Source of the DNA: G963664225 sp964538065
GTDB taxonomy: Bacteria > Verrucomicrobiota > Verrucomicrobiia > Limisphaerales > UBA1319
Assembly (NCBI GenBank): GCA_964538065.1
Contig: CAZIDG010000018.1
Location: forward strand, 1-61,354
DNA: 61,354 nucleotides
Reading direction: 5' to 3'
Made by a program: the position numbers and the translations under genes. Positions within the stretch are counted from its first letter, which is position 1. Each line of letters starts with the position of its first letter. Below the pieces are notes generated by a model. It did no database searches. It was not told the DNA's origin and worked only from the letters and a program-made list of their open reading frames with translations. Shown here in pieces: positions 60,901 through 61,354 of the stretch.

Positions 60901-61354
60901 GAATCGTTGTTGCCATTATCCTGGAAGGTCGCGGTCTTGATCACCGGCCGGCTGCCCGTTTCGGCCCGCATCGCAAAACCTTCACATCCCTTGATGGTGA
61001 GGTTGTTGAACAAGGAATTACAGGACCACATTTCCACGCCATTCAATCCGCTGTAGAGCACCTGCAGGTTGTTAAACGTGGGACTGCAGCTGTCCACATA
61101 GATGCCCACCAGACGATAGGCACTATGGATGTAGCCTATGTTGTTCCGGCCCGCATAGGCCACCGTCAGGTAATTGAGCACACTGGACCCGGCCTCAGGG
61201 CCGAAGTACACTCCACACCATTGCCCGGGAGCGGGTGTGGCTGACCGGGTGGTGAAAGTGACAGGCTCATTCGCTGTTCCTTGAACCAACAGTTTGCCCG
61301 CAATCGAAAACCATCCGCCATCGGTTTTAACCACCACTCCGGGATCCACGGTCA
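54942..61354 (-). CDS. Giant secreted protein of alternating beta-helix modules, NEW3-like domains and propeller (partial)
   Basis: At least 2,137 residues; the start lies beyond the window because the reading frame is open to the edge. Order from the N-terminus: at least five beta-helix modules (about 61354-58300), a choice-of-anchor-Q-like end (SGSPAINAGD-like DGSPAINAGDNSQVSSAWTD to DIGAYES), two repeats of a NEW3-like Ig domain (NLYDLAGQTVKQSVFFETPA, NLPDSFVVRGPAGGAGWDVR), an NHL/Vgb-like propeller (WVPNSNEGTVSKVDTRTG, VWVANSGPGTVGRWSADG), an EF-hand-like DRNGNGIIETSQDLDGDGN, a CBM-like domain, and a terminal beta sandwich (AAYTVEASTNFVNWTTVAI ... RRFYRARQNP). It is probably a surface or extracellular adhesin or matrix protein. 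No enzyme active site was identified. Confidence 0.85.
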   Translation of the reverse strand, partial: TVDPGVVVKTDGGWFSIAGKLLVQGTANEPVTFTTRSATPAPGQWCGVYFGPEAGSSVLNYLTVAYAGRNNIGYIHSAYRLVGIYVDSCSPTFNNLQVLYSGLNGVEMWSCNSLFNNLTIKGCEGFAMRAETGSRPVIKTATFQDNGNNDSGYHMVGMDATSVPDPSGITCINNRYQAVRVWGGTITTNSLWKKWGDTIPYYITDNVAVQADATLTVEQGTTVKLRDRGMYVYGTLKAEGNPGQIFFTSWRDDSLCGDSNGDGSATQASRGDWTGIYLAPEAGKTVIDNCVLDYAGQNNLGYYNSGYRLSTIYVDKCSPVIKRSTFSHNVCPIELHSSSAIIQNNVFEDTQSESFPVRCNTLDCHLNISGNSADGSGYPGVYLPGGTVEQSATWMKPGTNFPYYVWGNLTVAEGAALTLESGNTFKNWGNGWYIFGTLQVNGLETDPVKFTSRAAEPAPGQWLGLYFGGAAGASVMNHSIVEYAGQNNIGYWHSGYRLVSLYLDGCNPVFNHLTVRKSGAVGIEMWNARPTLTDLAVDGCGSHALLAYASSRPQIVNAAFTGNTGAYTIACEADSVPNPANTVFATNSNSGIQIYGGEVVASTLWRNFGTNAPYVITSDVTIRKGTELTVQTGAIVKVLNSAVYVNGNLYATNVTFTSANDDALGGDSNGDNTNSVAAPLQWKGIYLSPDSGASVLERCRVAYSGQNNMGYIHSGYRQCAVYVDGSSPRITECVFAEMGGHGVELYDSQALLRGNQFVNVPKDWFAVVFDNLSRFANMSGNSATGTGYLGAYVPGGSIANASEWTKAGTNFPYIVWDSLSIDDPGSLSLAPGVAIKPRTGGIYVNSTLHANGSPSDHVVFSNLGDQPVAETWTGIYFAPTSVNSTMNFCDVSGAGRNNLGYFNSEYQVCAIYVDKTSPQFRNLKVSSNGGYGLRTHGSAALVCNSLFYSNASGHVRLDGESTASILNNTLVAAGDMGVYVNNSNPLLANNIIAFNAGFGFYVPAGTPVEHHNVVYGNTKGAFGGREGFSISGADLQVDPLLVDRSAGNYRLMDGSPAINAGDNSQVSSAWTDLDGRLRIHATTVDIGAYESGSAQAVRAVDGLVRNAGDAVYIGENLYDLAGQTVKQSVFFETPAVFNLRLKYSGNLPDGLVLRANPAAQGWTVRVFDALSGGSDVTEQVMGQGGLTLANATTLSADLRVEVTPGRTLAGNASQTVEFSVYASGDPVKRDSLAVATVNKPYYQPDVALRRTSDVGYAGENLVNNTGAGQQKTLEVEGGEKAVFFYKIANLGNLPDSFVVRGPAGGAGWDVRYFDAAFGTNDITASVISAGWTNVPVSGGNALELRLEIVGATNLATGAMKDILLVASSFNDNSKLDAARATVKLTPSISVPQAGTYTLDADFEKGTLAGVEYQTVSNQLQLSQEAITLPFIWVPNSNEGTVSKVDTRTGRELGRYRTGPADLYENPSRTTVDLKGNCWVANRRTGTAVKIGLYENGQYVDRNGNGIIETSQDLDGDGNITGSEILPWGQDECVLQEVVLIPGKEANYVPGTYTGGYSGDDWNPGIRGVAIDAHGNVWLSPYATKKFYYVDGETGEIQRTVDVSSVNHTSYGALIDGNGILWSSGQDKRHVLRLDTSDDSFKVIDMGHYVYGLGLDRSNHVYVTGWQDSKLSRINTLTGTKEWTVQGGYESRGVAVTEDGDVWVANSGPGTVGRWSADGILKATISVGNQPTGVAVDAQGFVWAVNVGDEYIERINPANNTVDLSKRIVGANHYGYSDMTGIISRNSTTKYGRWTVVHNGGVKDTPWGTLVWHSKESTGATLSVQTRSSNDRLNWSMWEKAVNGIPLHATPPGKYLEVEVVFQVTMGDVSPVLYDLTVTPSGQASGGQQVAWQDFRNPVSTNEWSQTTIMVSPQGQRPFLGQFANTNVAFTVSNLPPHAAVIVNFDLLVIGSWDGNSTTDGPDLFEVNVAGGRRLVHASFNNAPQNSIQDGQSYPDVYGTAIHPARQGATETNTLGFGLDAVYKQSYTFTHSSDTLVLNFLGSGLGDQESWGLDNVEVRIIPLTAPPYLKALGKPQNGIFRFQLAGETGAAYTVEASTNFVNWTTVAITNLTQTNVVECMDGNAGLSRRFYRARQNP
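58300..61354 (-). repeat. Alternating A-B beta-helix module repeats within the giant gene
   Basis: Five copies of a core resembling YAG(Q/R)NN(I/L/M)GYxxSxY(R/Q) followed by IYVDxCSP occur at about 61150, 60460, 59890, 59235 and 58665 on the plus strand. Spacings are about 690, 566, 657 and 571 bp. Type A copies (1, 3 and the diverged 5) carry PAPGQWxGxYF-like text before the core; type B copies (2 and 4) carry the Asp-rich loop GDSNGD. The A+B unit repeats every about 1.22-1.26 kb. The genes' flanking text also matches between 1 and 3 (EMW, SRPxI, SVPxP) and between 2 and 4 (SGNSAxGxGYxGxYxPGG). Confidence 0.85.

Noticed and set aside
1..61354. tRNA, rRNA or CRISPR loci
   Set aside because: No cloverleaf-like, rRNA-like or evenly spaced repeat sequence was seen in the intergenic regions; a dedicated search (tRNAscan-type) would settle it.

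Overview
The window looks like a scaffold from a metagenome- or draft-assembled, Gram-negative bacterium of the PVC superphylum, most likely Verrucomicrobiota, Kiritimatiellota or Lentisphaerota. The lineage is inferred from the gene set rather than tested: a GH106 alpha-L-rhamnosidase, a DUF1680 (GH127-type) glycosidase, a DUF1080 protein, a stand-alone sugar 3-epimerase, a ClpS gene fused in tandem to a DUF2017-like gene, Reg_prop sensor kinases, and secreted proteins ending in a beta-sandwich domain with a 'YTVEASTNFVNW'-type core. Two 100-N gaps (7641-7740 and 20488-20587) are each flanked by the same 55 bp on both sides, so both are assembly artefacts and both interrupted genes are intact once the overlaps are merged.

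Layout. 1-4070: partial aroB, divergent from a lipoprotein-like cell-wall amidase and a NAD-dependent nucleotide-sugar epimerase, facing MTA phosphorylase. 4127-8360: a compact exopolysaccharide-export operon on the minus strand (outer-membrane barrel, SLBB export protein, Wzc-type tyrosine autokinase) closed by a terminator. 8658-12392: metG, a secreted esterase and a dihydrouridine synthase. 12535-16571: a secreted protein, a PilZ-like protein plus PilT-type ATPase, and an LptF/LptG-type permease. 16821-24437: a rhamnosidase plus sugar-isomerase operon, then an MFS pump divergent from its LysR regulator. 24512-30883: gcvP and a CusA-type RND pump without CusB or CusC. 31080-34606: a NamZ-type muramidase followed by two Opp/Dpp-type ATPases and a small RAM-domain protein.

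34800-40541: a 12-repeat propeller sensor kinase, an OmpR/HisKA two-component pair and a decayed IS3-type fragment. 40556-46061: rhomboid protease plus a single-zinc DnaJ homologue, superoxide dismutase, a mercuric-reductase-like flavoprotein, clpS with a DUF2017-like partner, and a small lipoprotein. 46276-50457: carbohydrate genes (DUF1680 glycosidase, DUF1080 protein, 3-epimerase-type isomerase). 50632-53152: a tight operon of ECF sigma factor, putative membrane anti-sigma factor and a bactofilin-RDD membrane protein. 53338-54546: a REC-HDOD regulator. 54942 to the window end: a giant secreted protein of more than 2,130 residues built from alternating beta-helix modules, NEW3-like domains and a propeller.

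The window joins envelope building and remodelling (amidase, capsule export, LptFG, muramidase, bactofilin) with plant- or algal-polysaccharide use (rhamnosidase, arabinofuranosidase-like enzyme, isomerases) and surface display. No tRNA, rRNA, CRISPR array or intact mobile element was found.
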